The notes: generated from the sequence alone by a model not told the origin. 32,754 bases of DNA from an uncultured Bacteroidales bacterium (GCA_903925275.1 CAIYES010000131.1:1-32754); one strand, 5' to 3'; numbered from the stretch's first letter, positions 21,402 to 29,801 are shown. Numbers and translations are program-made.

Positions 21402-21436
21402 AAAAAAAAGGAACACCTCACGGATGAGATGTTCCC
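21402..21436 (-). terminator. Rho-independent terminator (minus strand) for ORF 21454-21819
   Basis: Minus strand GGAACATCTCATCCGTGAGGTGTTCC followed by TTTTTTTT. Confidence 0.82.
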
Positions 21437-21453
21437 TTGAAAGGCAATAACAG

Positions 21454-21819
21454 TTATTGCTTAACTGGATTTGCAGGAGAAGCGATAGGCCCTGAGAAAA
21501 CAGCATTGGTATACTTTTCACCCTCGCCGGACTTTGAAACGGTTACATTGAAACGCTGACCAATGTAACCTTCAAAGTCTTTGTCAGTTCTTACCGGTAT
21601 GACAGTGCCATTGTCGAGTTCTGTCATGACCTCAAGAACTCCGAAAAGTTCCCCGGCATGGTTGCCGTTGCGTGCTTTGAATTGCCTGAAGGTTGCAATA
21701 CCTTTGATAATACCGGCATAATTGCCCGCTGCAATGTTAATCTGATTAACTGACTGAAGCAAAGTACCTGAAAATCCGAGTAATTGACCTTTTAACAGGT
21801 CGTTAATACATTTTTCCAT
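21454..21819 (-). CDS. Hypothetical protein of the accessory element (about 121 aa)
   Basis: Track ORF starts at 21876; internal MEKCINDLLKGQLLGFSGTLLQSVNQINIAAGNYAG... is a more plausible start; followed by a strong terminator. Confidence 0.65.
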   Translation of the reverse strand: MEKCINDLLKGQLLGFSGTLLQSVNQINIAAGNYAGIIKGIATFRQFKARNGNHAGELFGVLEVMTELDNGTVIPVRTDKDFEGYIGQRFNVTVSKSGEGEKYTNAVFSGPIASPANPVKQ

Positions 21820-21885
21820 TTTACTAATTATTAAATTTATAACTATGTGAATTTTACCCAATAGAAACGGAGGCAACCGCCACCG

Positions 21886-21913
21886 CCCCTTTTAGGATTA
21901 AAATCCGACGGGG
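21886..21913. repeat. Nested hairpin in the spacer upstream of ORF 21454-21819
   Basis: CCCC-ttttaGGATT-aaa... AATCC-gac-GGGG: GGATT (21895-21899)/AATCC (21902-21906) inside CCCC (21886-21889)/GGGG (21910-21913). Confidence 0.55.
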
Positions 21914-22091
21914 TTATCTTTTGGGGTACCCTGTCGTACTCTTGGGCCGTCGATCTTTTATCAAATAGATGTTCAATGGGGATGTATCTGGGAAATGTAA
22001 GTATAGTATAATGATCTTAGGAACGTATTGAAGCATTATCTCCCCAGAGTGGTAGAATTAACCCGACCCCGAGGAGAAAGTGCCTCAAATA

Positions 22092-23069
22092 TCAATATTT
22101 AAGAAGTTTATCAAAAACTCGCTGGCTATACTGAGCAGACAATCCACCAAGAACAATGGATTTCATCTTCACCTCTTCAGAACTGAAGTTCTTTACGTTC
22201 TGGAAATAGCCAGCCATACTATTATACACCCCAAATCCATTCCCGCGAATACTGTCTATCTCAGAAGCCTGGTGGTAGTAATTGACCACCCCCTCCACCA
22301 TATTCGCCTTACGAGTGGATAGTTCAATGTTTCCGGTAAGTGCAAGTGTTTTCAATTCTTCCTTATTCAGGAACGCTCTGGTGATTATTGATTTCATGTC
22401 CCGGTCCGTCACCTTCTTATCATATAGCAGCCGAAAAGCTACTTCCAGTTTATCCAGGTATTCTGAATGCATGCCCATGACCAATGCTGCCTCAACAAAC
22501 CGTTCCTTTACATTCTGGGTATGCTTAATAAACACCCTGTTGGTGTTATTGTTGAAGGCAGCATTGAGCGTATTCTGGCACACAACCCTGACAGGGGTAA
22601 AGAATGCCGTAATAGCCATTGAGCCATCATGTGAGGAACAAAGAACCAGGTAATTTTCAATGGGGCCATCCCTACCAATGACAATCTGCTTTGGTAGTTT
22701 GGCGGTGATGAATAACACTCCGCCCTTTCCAAGGCAACCGGCAGTCTCGTAAATTGCCTGGCCCTGTCCAACAATCTGGTCAAAGAATGAGAATACATCA
22801 CGGTTCTGGACGATGGTATAATCTTTACCAACCATGCCCAGCACGTCGTTGTTATCTTCCCTGACCGTTGCGAAGTAATCCGGAACATCAAGCCCTCGTT
22901 CAGTAAAGAGCTTTTGTTTTTCGACTGTAAAGTCCAGTCCACCAAACTCAATGGCTTCCTGGGCCGTGAATATATGATCCAGGATTTGGCCCAACTTATG
23001 CCAAGCAGGTTCTTTGGCACTTACAAACGAATACCTTTGGGAATCGTTGTTGAAATTCAAATTATGCAT
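22092..23069 (-). CDS. DUF932 domain-containing phage/plasmid-type protein
   Basis: MHNLNFNNDSQRYSFVSAKEPAWHKLGQILDHIFTAQEAIEFGGLDFTVEKQKLF...VCSSHDGSMAITAFFTPVRVVCQNTLNAAF: DUF932 signature segments. Confidence 0.88.
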   Translation of the reverse strand: MHNLNFNNDSQRYSFVSAKEPAWHKLGQILDHIFTAQEAIEFGGLDFTVEKQKLFTERGLDVPDYFATVREDNNDVLGMVGKDYTIVQNRDVFSFFDQIVGQGQAIYETAGCLGKGGVLFITAKLPKQIVIGRDGPIENYLVLCSSHDGSMAITAFFTPVRVVCQNTLNAAFNNNTNRVFIKHTQNVKERFVEAALVMGMHSEYLDKLEVAFRLLYDKKVTDRDMKSIITRAFLNKEELKTLALTGNIELSTRKANMVEGVVNYYHQASEIDSIRGNGFGVYNSMAGYFQNVKNFSSEEVKMKSIVLGGLSAQYSQRVFDKLLKY

Positions 23070-23727
23070 GTTGATTGATTGTTAATATTTTTAAATCAAA
23101 TAGGTCATGTTTAATTAATCCGAGTTGCTTGGAATTCAATCTATTATTGGTTTGTTGAAGGCGAAGTATGTCATGTAAACGAAGAAATCTATTCAACTTT
23201 ATTGCTGATGTTCCAAGTCCCTGTGCAATTTGAGTGGTTGTAAGTTTTGAACTTGAACTTAACCCACTTTTTGCATCGTCTATTATTGGAGCCTGTTTTT
23301 CGAGCTGAGTATTTGCCTCCAGGAGTTTATTTGAGGTTTCTGAATAATTTGCTTGAAGTTGTTTGAAATCTTCAATAGCATATTTATATCCCCTGGCAAT
23401 GATTGATGCCCGATCGTTAAGAAGTTCATAGTTTTTGTTAAAAGATTTAATGAATTTTTCTTTAAATTCTGCTGCTTTTTTCCCAGTATATCCCATTACT
23501 AAGAATGAAAATCCATCTCTAGTAATAATGTACATAGGTTGTGTTTTCCCTCTTGAATCAACATAATCTCGCTCCTGAAAATTCAGGAGTCGAAATTCAT
23601 CACTACATTCAAGTTTTTTAATATCCTGAAGTACATTATCATGTCTCTTTTCAAACACTTCAGCAATTATTAACGATGTTGTATGGATTCCATGAGGTTT
23701 ATCCATTAATACAATTTCATTTTCCAT
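23062..23727 (-). CDS. Rha-family phage regulatory protein with KilAC-like C-terminal domain
   Basis: MENEIVLMDKPHGIHTTSLIIAEVFEKRHDNVLQDIKKLECSDEFRLLNFQERDYVDSRGKTQPMYIITRDGFSFLVMGYTGKKAAEFKEKFIKSFN; C-terminal helix-turn-helix-like ANT region. Start moved from 23838 to ATG 23727. Confidence 0.88.
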   Translation of the reverse strand: MENEIVLMDKPHGIHTTSLIIAEVFEKRHDNVLQDIKKLECSDEFRLLNFQERDYVDSRGKTQPMYIITRDGFSFLVMGYTGKKAAEFKEKFIKSFNKNYELLNDRASIIARGYKYAIEDFKQLQANYSETSNKLLEANTQLEKQAPIIDDAKSGLSSSSKLTTTQIAQGLGTSAIKLNRFLRLHDILRLQQTNNRLNSKQLGLIKHDLFDLKILTINQHA

Positions 23728-23862
23728 AAATTTGGACTTATGTGTGAGTACTATATCCGTAGCCCTCCTGTCAGGTGATCCCGCCATTATATAGCGGTGG
23801 ATTGTTGAAATAGAAATTATCAGCTTCAACTGCAACAAGTCCCTTAATAGGTTTAACGATTT

Positions 23863-24873
23863 TTATACTTCGATGGTCTCATTTCGCTTCTGGCAATCCA
23901 GGATCGGGCAGGTTGCACACACTTTTGGAATAGCTTGCATCGGCCAGCCTGATCTTTCCCATCCAAGGATGGTTTCAACAACCCATTTGATTGTGCGTTG
24001 AAGTTCATTCAAGCGAATACTGGCTTTGGCAGCTTTCTGAGGATCGGGATCATTGATGTCCGTGATGATCGGGATATCCTTAAACCCTGCATTATCCCTT
24101 TTATAATCAAAGACCAGGTAAACAAAAGGTCTTCCAAAGATTTGCCGGTACATCATTGCTTCGGTAAAATCAGCCATCTCCATATTCCCCCAGGGAGTGC
24201 CATGAAACAATCCGTTACTGAATGATTCAACGACATCCTTGTCCTTGGTCAGTTTCAGGTCAATGGTAGCCGAGGGAAAGGAGTATCCGGGAGTTGTAAT
24301 CGGTGAAACGAAATCCAAGGTGCCATCGAGAAAAACAGGAATTTTCCAGTTGTGGTCCGGATCAACCCAGCGGCGCTTATGGTAAACCTGAGTATGGTTC
24401 TGATCGATTGCCAGACCATAATCTTGTTTCACCTTGAAGAATAGTTCTACAGCCATGTCAATCCTGTCATGGTCTGCAAGTTTAGCCCCTGTTTTCTTAT
24501 GCCGTGGGAGGTCAATAGTCTCACTACCATCAGCAGATAACCCAAGGCATTTGCTCTCAAAATACAACCCCTTGATCATTGAATCCGAAGGTGGTGATAC
24601 AATATCCCGAAGCAGTGAGACATGGTAAACTTTGTATGGGCATACCGGGTATGGTTCTCCTTTATGGATCAGCTGCCGGATAAGTGATTTAGAAACACGG
24701 ATAGCAGTTATCTTTCCTGTTTCCGCTGAAAGGTCGATCTTTGAAGGTAGTTTATCGTTACTGATTACCTCATTGATCTTTTCCACCGGCAGACCGATGA
24801 TCTGGTTGAACAGCCCTACAAATACATTGAACGGGCTATCCCGAATAACTTCATACCTGGGCAGCATGACCAA
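23863..24873 (-). CDS. Predicted PD-(D/E)XK (RecB/Cas4-like) nuclease with candidate Fe-S cysteines
   Basis: GLYFES, DGTLDFVSP...ATIDLKLTK (D...DxK), FTEAMMYRQIF helix, N-terminal CPYKVYH and C-terminal CATCPILDC. Confidence 0.7.
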   Translation of the reverse strand: MVMLPRYEVIRDSPFNVFVGLFNQIIGLPVEKINEVISNDKLPSKIDLSAETGKITAIRVSKSLIRQLIHKGEPYPVCPYKVYHVSLLRDIVSPPSDSMIKGLYFESKCLGLSADGSETIDLPRHKKTGAKLADHDRIDMAVELFFKVKQDYGLAIDQNHTQVYHKRRWVDPDHNWKIPVFLDGTLDFVSPITTPGYSFPSATIDLKLTKDKDVVESFSNGLFHGTPWGNMEMADFTEAMMYRQIFGRPFVYLVFDYKRDNAGFKDIPIITDINDPDPQKAAKASIRLNELQRTIKWVVETILGWERSGWPMQAIPKVCATCPILDCQKRNETIEV

Positions 24874-25498
24874 TCTGTTTAAGAGGTCTTAAAAGTGCCT
24901 CTGCAGACTCAATTACCTGTTCCATCCGGGTAATTCCAAGGCCGGTGAAGGGTATGCATTCCACGGCAAGCTGCAGGGCATAATACCTCCTGGAAACGAT
25001 ATCACGCATGTGAGGATCATTCTCCAGGACATTGGACAATACCCAGTTGTTATAGATGGTGGCAAGAGTATTGACATCTTCAATGGAACGGGGAGAGATA
25101 CCAGCATTGGTATAATGCTGCCGGGCGATGGTCTGGCACATCGAAAATGCGATCCTTCTTACGACTCCGGGATCATTGTATGATTTGCCGTTTCCATTTC
25201 CATTCCCATTCCCGTTGCCATTCCCGTTCCCGTTTCCCGGAATTCCTCCAAAAGGTTCCAGTTTCTTTACCTTGGTGATATGATTGGAGCCATTGGGGGT
25301 CAGGGATAGTTCGTAGGTGACTGCGGTTCCCGGCAGTAATGGATAAACATCCTTTTCTGACCCGCAGCTTCCGCTAACCCCATCTTCAAAGATGATGGTG
25401 AACCCATAGTTTGTTTTGCCTGTGAACTTGTTCTGCCATGCCTTATGGATGCCGTTCTGCATCTGCGGCGTGACGCTTTTAATAATTGACTGTGCCAT
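24851..25498 (-). CDS. OB-fold-like putative nucleic-acid-binding protein with (Gly-Asn)8 linker
   Basis: N-terminus NKFTGKTNYGFTIIFEDGVSGSCGSEKDVYPLLPGTAVTYELSLTPNGSNHITKVKKLE, then GN repeat, then helical C-terminal domain. Confidence 0.55.
   Translation of the reverse strand: MAQSIIKSVTPQMQNGIHKAWQNKFTGKTNYGFTIIFEDGVSGSCGSEKDVYPLLPGTAVTYELSLTPNGSNHITKVKKLEPFGGIPGNGNGNGNGNGNGNGNGKSYNDPGVVRRIAFSMCQTIARQHYTNAGISPRSIEDVNTLATIYNNWVLSNVLENDPHMRDIVSRRYYALQLAVECIPFTGLGITRMEQVIESAEALLRPLKQIGHAAQV
25190..25237 (-). repeat. Hexanucleotide-period repeat encoding (Gly-Asn)8
   Basis: gtttcc atttcc attccc attccc gttgcc attccc gttccc gtttcc on the + strand: 8 units with synonymous variation. Confidence 0.9.
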
Positions 25499-25545
25499 GT
25501 TTTTTAAAAATTAGCATATGTATTAAATTTTGATTTTTGGTAGGG

Positions 25546-25854
25546 CTAAAATGGAATAGAATCTTTTCCGCTGTTTACCGGCATTGCCAAAGGAACTGTT
25601 GCTGATTGTTCCATCATGATCCCTGCGGGAAGATCCACGTTCATTTTCGTTACAGGTGAACCATTAATCGGGGTTGCTGCCTGTACCGAATCCGTTTTCG
25701 TTACTTCAGGGATGTGATTGCCACCATTGGAGCCTTGGTTGATTTCAAATTCCAGGGCAAGAATCTCTTTGGCAATTGGCAGAGAATCATGTGTAAAATG
25801 CTCGAACACCCGCTTTGCCAGTTGCAGTGCCCGTTTTTCTGTTTCGGTTATCAT
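25546..25854 (-). CDS. Small hypothetical protein ending in an SSB-like C-terminal tip (DSIPF)
   Basis: 102 aa; C-terminus ...VNSGKDSIPF*; starts with a 4-bp ATGA-type overlap with the helicase gene. Confidence 0.72.
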   Translation of the reverse strand: MITETEKRALQLAKRVFEHFTHDSLPIAKEILALEFEINQGSNGGNHIPEVTKTDSVQAATPINGSPVTKMNVDLPAGIMMEQSATVPLAMPVNSGKDSIPF

Positions 25855-27359
25855 CTTGTTTTCGTTTTTAATTTGTTAATAAACTGTTTCTCATTTGCTT
25901 GAATTGAATCAGGCAAAGGGATCTCCCAGAACTGATCATATGCCATCTCGGTAAAGAAATGTATCAGGGCAGATGAATCGTTAATCTTATTCTCCCTGTT
26001 CTTTCCTGTGTCCACGATAAACATGTGGCTGAGAATGTCATGTTCAGCACCATTGAATTCACTCATAAGGTCTTTGTAGATATTAAAGGAATTGATTAAA
26101 AGCACCTGGTTTGGTGTCCTCCGGAATGTTTCAGATCCTTTCATATCCTTTAATATAGGCCTGTAACCTGTTTGAAGATTTTCCTTGTCCTGTTGGGCAT
26201 CGTTAAAGTGATGAAGCGGAATGATCAATCCCTTCGTCTTCTGCCTGCATTTGAGCAGGTTATGCATCACATGGTTTGAGAATCCGTTGGGATCAAATTT
26301 GAAATCTCCCTGATCATCAAGAGAAAGAATGTTATCTACAACCAGTATGTTAAAACGCTCTTTCCTTTGATCACAGAATTGGACAAAGTGGGTCACTATA
26401 TCATCTGATCTGATAGCCTGGTCAATGAACTCAATGTCGAATTGTTGGAATTCACGAGTAAACCTTTTCATCACATCAATCATTGAATGATCATACTTCA
26501 TGGACTTCAAGTGCTTTGCCGAAATGAAAACCTTGGAGGCGAGGTATGACCTTAGCAAATCCTGTCTGGAATCTTCCAGGGATATCCAGCACACTGAAAT
26601 ATCAGGATACCGTTCCAAGAGCCTGTAAATAATGGTGCGAATAAACCTGCTCTTCCCGGCCGAAGCTGCTCCGGCAATCAGGATGATCTTGTCTTTACCC
26701 AATGAGATCACCTCGTCAAAGCGGGGCCACCCCAGGTTATAGACTATCATCGGCAGCGAGAGCTTTTGGGATTTATTGACTTGGATGGAATCAAACTCAA
26801 TTATCATCTCGTCGGCCAGCCGGTCTGCTGTTGTTGCCACCGTTTCAGACAAAAGTGGGTCGAGCCTTTCCAACTCAGCAATGAAATCCTCCAACAGGTC
26901 AAATACATCTGCTGAATCATTCAAAGCGATATCGGCCTTTTGAATTCCGATCCGGTTGATTTCCCTTTGAAGGAATTTCTGGTATATGATCCGGAACCAG
27001 AATTCTATATTCACTGTACTTGAAATTCTTGATGTCAGCATCGTTATTCCGTAGGCACCCCCAACCAATTCCAGAGTGCCGTTCTTTCTGCACTGTTCGG
27101 TTACGGTCAGAATATCAATCGGAAAATCATGTTCATAAAGGGTTTTGATTGCGTTTAACAATAGTTGGTGAGATTCCTTATAGAAGTATTCCGGCCGTAG
27201 TTTTAGCAGCACTGTCTTTACATGGTCTGCCAGAGATTCCAGCATGATGCTTCCAAGAATTGCCTCTTCAAAATCAATAGCACTGGGTGGACTTTTATCC
27301 TGATGGAAAACCAGATCTGTACTGGATTTTCTTATAACTCTGAAATTATTTTGTTTCAT
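25851..27359 (-). CDS. DnaB-like replicative helicase
   Basis: DnaB N-terminal region AIDFEEAILGSIMLESLADHVKTVLLKLRPEYFYKESHQLLLNAIKTLYE..., Walker A-like IAGAASAGKSRF, Walker B-like NILVVDNILSL. Confidence 0.88.
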   Translation of the reverse strand: MKQNNFRVIRKSSTDLVFHQDKSPPSAIDFEEAILGSIMLESLADHVKTVLLKLRPEYFYKESHQLLLNAIKTLYEHDFPIDILTVTEQCRKNGTLELVGGAYGITMLTSRISSTVNIEFWFRIIYQKFLQREINRIGIQKADIALNDSADVFDLLEDFIAELERLDPLLSETVATTADRLADEMIIEFDSIQVNKSQKLSLPMIVYNLGWPRFDEVISLGKDKIILIAGAASAGKSRFIRTIIYRLLERYPDISVCWISLEDSRQDLLRSYLASKVFISAKHLKSMKYDHSMIDVMKRFTREFQQFDIEFIDQAIRSDDIVTHFVQFCDQRKERFNILVVDNILSLDDQGDFKFDPNGFSNHVMHNLLKCRQKTKGLIIPLHHFNDAQQDKENLQTGYRPILKDMKGSETFRRTPNQVLLINSFNIYKDLMSEFNGAEHDILSHMFIVDTGKNRENKINDSSALIHFFTEMAYDQFWEIPLPDSIQANEKQFINKLKTKTR

Positions 27360-27792
27360 TTGGAAAATCCTTTCTGAATAGTTCGAGTTGCTTTTTGAGA
27401 TAATCTATAGTGAAGTCCCCAAAAAGATACTTGTTTCGTTCACTTTGTCCGGTACTGATGACAAATTCCCGTTCATATAGTTTATCTCCAATGAAGTCAT
27501 AAAAGCTCTTTCTCAGAGCATAAGCCTTTGTGGGAAAGTATTGCGTCCCAAGTTTCGGCCCATACATCATATTCCACTGGTCGATATGCTGCTTGAACTT
27601 CATAAACAAGAATTCTGATGTCAATGGATTATCCTCAATGGTCATGTTTTTCAGGAACCACGTGAACCTGTTATATGTCTGTTGTAAGTCTCCTTCGGCA
27701 TATATTTCAGACAGAAGTTCCTTGAATTCATCAAAAGATGGAGTTTCGGGCTCACCTCCTTCATTTTGGTCTCCCTTTGTTGTAGTTGACAT
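27346..27792 (-). CDS. Hypothetical protein overlapping the 5' end of the DnaB-like gene
   Basis: 148 aa, 14-bp overlap with the helicase gene, same strand in a dense operon. Confidence 0.65.
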   Translation of the reverse strand: MSTTTKGDQNEGGEPETPSFDEFKELLSEIYAEGDLQQTYNRFTWFLKNMTIEDNPLTSEFLFMKFKQHIDQWNMMYGPKLGTQYFPTKAYALRKSFYDFIGDKLYEREFVISTGQSERNKYLFGDFTIDYLKKQLELFRKDFPNETK

Positions 27793-27807
27793 ATTGATCG
27801 ATTTAGG

Positions 27808-28557
27808 TTAAATGGCCCCTTCATCGGCGAAAGAGTAAAAGTGGTCATTTGCCAAGATGATGTGATCGAGAACAGTTATTTCCAAAAGAGCTCCGGCATC
27901 AACGAGCTTCTTGGTCATCCTTTGGTCAGCCTCGCTGGGTGTTACAACATTTGAGGGATGGTTGTGGCCCATAATTAATGAGCAGGCATGATGATCAAGT
28001 GCTATCTTGAAGATCTTCTTTGGATCCACGACAGTTCCGGAAATTCCTCCTTCGCTGATCTGAACTTTCTGCAATACCTTGTTGGCCCTGTTCAGCAATA
28101 TGATCCAGAATTCCTCATAAGGTTTATCAGTCAACACCGAGCGGAAGATTTCATATGCATTCCTTGAAGTTGAGATCTTTTCTTTCAAAACAACTTCTGA
28201 GGCACTGCGTCTGCGACCAATTTCAAAGGCTGTAATCACCCGTGTGGCCTGCGCCATTGTGATATTCCCTGTCTTGACCAGGTCATTGACAGATAATTTG
28301 GCAATCTCACCAAGGTTATCAGCGCTATGGTTAAGAATTTGCCGTGCTGAATCCAGACAAGATCTTTTGCGGGAACCATCGTTACCAATTATTATAGAGA
28401 GCAGTTCTGAATCCGATAATGCCAATCTGCCTTTGAGTAGGAACTTTGTGGCTGGCTTGTCATCTTCGCACCACATCTGCATGGGAACGGTGTGTCTGTA
28501 TTCTTTCATGTTGTCACGATTATTACGGATGGGTTGTTTGAAAAGTTCAAGTTGCAT
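27808..28557 (-). CDS. radC: RadC-family JAB/MPN domain protein
   Basis: LALSDSELLSIIIGNDG...ISEGGISGTVVDPKKIFKIALDHHACSLIMGHNHPSNVVTPSEADQRMTKKLVDAGALLEITVLDHIIL. Confidence 0.93.
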   Translation of the reverse strand: MQLELFKQPIRNNRDNMKEYRHTVPMQMWCEDDKPATKFLLKGRLALSDSELLSIIIGNDGSRKRSCLDSARQILNHSADNLGEIAKLSVNDLVKTGNITMAQATRVITAFEIGRRRSASEVVLKEKISTSRNAYEIFRSVLTDKPYEEFWIILLNRANKVLQKVQISEGGISGTVVDPKKIFKIALDHHACSLIMGHNHPSNVVTPSEADQRMTKKLVDAGALLEITVLDHIILANDHFYSFADEGAI

Positions 28558-28762
28558 GGTTGAATGGGTTTATGGAAGGATCCTTCAGTAAGGCAATACG
28601 CTGAAGTTCCTTACCGATCATGAATAAGTCCAGGGGTTCGTCGACATAGATAACCCTATCGTCATCAGTGTTGTTGATAATAGTCGATCCGGGCATTACA
28701 TTGTCGAAAATTTCAATTTCACCTCCTTTGAATTCCAGGATTCTTTTATCTGTTGCATTCAT
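28547..28762 (-). CDS. Hypothetical protein (71 aa)
   Basis: Overlaps radC start by 11 bp and the upstream ORF end by 17 bp; operon position supports coding. Confidence 0.55.
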   Translation of the reverse strand: MNATDKRILEFKGGEIEIFDNVMPGSTIINNTDDDRVIYVDEPLDLFMIGKELQRIALLKDPSINPFNHAT

Positions 28763-29255
28763 GTTCGCAGGTTTTTAGATGATGGTTGATATCGTTTTGA
28801 AGGTTAATCAGAAAATTCCTGTCACAAAACACCGAAGATGTTCCTCTCTTTGTGATCAACGTGAGTTTGTGTATTTCATCTTGCTTTTCCTTTGACAGTT
28901 CAATACAGAAGTTATCGGTACGTTTTTTCTGTATAAACTTTTGAGGTTCTGTAAGTAACCGTTCGACGATTTGCTCATACATTTCACATTGCTGCAGGTA
29001 GTAAGGATATTCATTATCTTTCTTACTTCGGTTGCAGCATGTGTTGTGGATCTGGTTAGCCAGGATGTTCTCACGTAGATTCTGACAGGTCTGGTATTCT
29101 TCGATAAAACCATCCAGGTCATAATGAGCAATGAATCCCGCCCTAACATGGATCCATCGGTACGCTTCCAGGGACAGACATGAGATATCCCTGCAGGCCT
29201 GCAAGACGTTATTAACAATCCTGGAGACCCTTTCGGGTTCAAGTGGGTGTAACAT
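28746..29255 (-). CDS. Hypothetical protein (169 aa)
   Basis: Same strand and overlapping gene arrangement; Cys-containing helical protein, family not recognised. Confidence 0.6.
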   Translation of the reverse strand: MLHPLEPERVSRIVNNVLQACRDISCLSLEAYRWIHVRAGFIAHYDLDGFIEEYQTCQNLRENILANQIHNTCCNRSKKDNEYPYYLQQCEMYEQIVERLLTEPQKFIQKKRTDNFCIELSKEKQDEIHKLTLITKRGTSSVFCDRNFLINLQNDINHHLKTCEHECNR

Positions 29256-29275
29256 ACTTACAATAGATTAGGTGC

Positions 29276-29461
29276 TTAGATTGGCAGAAGGGGTATTCGA
29301 TTTTGGGATTTTTCACCACAGTATTCCATCATCCGAAGAATCTCATTTTCGATACGGTCATTGAGATAAACTTCGAAGAGGTAATGTTCAAATTCCAGGT
29401 CAATCGGTACATCATGGAATACTTTGACACAATGCTTTCGTTGATTAATGACGGTGGTCAT
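29276..29461 (-). CDS. Hypothetical small protein (61 aa), first ORF of the minus-strand cluster
   Basis: MTTVINQRKHCVKVFHDVPIDLEFEHYLFEVYLNDRIENEILRMMEYCGEKSQ...; 20 bp upstream of the next ORF. Confidence 0.45.
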   Translation of the reverse strand: MTTVINQRKHCVKVFHDVPIDLEFEHYLFEVYLNDRIENEILRMMEYCGEKSQNRIPLLPI

Positions 29462-29747
29462 AATTCTTGAATTATTAGCATGAAAATTATAAGGGAGAGA
29501 ATGAATTCTGGATTTTCGTCTTTTTATAATTAGGACTGAACAGTGGCATTCATACCGGAATGATCCAGATGAAAAAATTTCAGAAAAGTTGTGCGAATAA
29601 AGAATATTGTAACTTTAACCTCTTAATATTATCTTCAATGACTATCCTGCATCAGCGTACTGTTCTACTCTGCATATGGTCAGGAGTTACTCTTCTCCAC
29701 AAAAAGAGATGATCGCAAATCGGATCAGGTTCGAGAGTAAACTTAAA

Positions 29748-29801
29748 ACTGGTAGAGAAACCAGTAGCTAATTTCTGAAATCATGCGATTATCTCAGAAA
29801 T
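29748..29801. repeat. Two consecutive perfect inverted repeats in the spacer before the WD40-caspase gene
   Basis: ACTGGT-agagaa-ACCAGT (29748-29765) and ATTTCTGA-aatcatgcgattatc-TCAGAAAT (29771-29801). Confidence 0.7.

Noticed and set aside
23728-23862. In-frame upstream extension of the Rha ORF (MLQLKLIISISTIHRYIMAGSPDRRATDIVLTHKSKF)
   Set aside because: Rha proteins normally start close to the conserved domain, and ATG 23727 (MENEIVLMDKPHGIHTTS) fits; the extension looks non-coding, although the spacer's CCGC..GCGG partial dyad could be regulatory.
23863-24873. Calling the nuclease a true Cas4
   Set aside because: No CRISPR array, Cas1 or Cas2 in the window; only the general Fe-S PD-(D/E)XK layout is supported.
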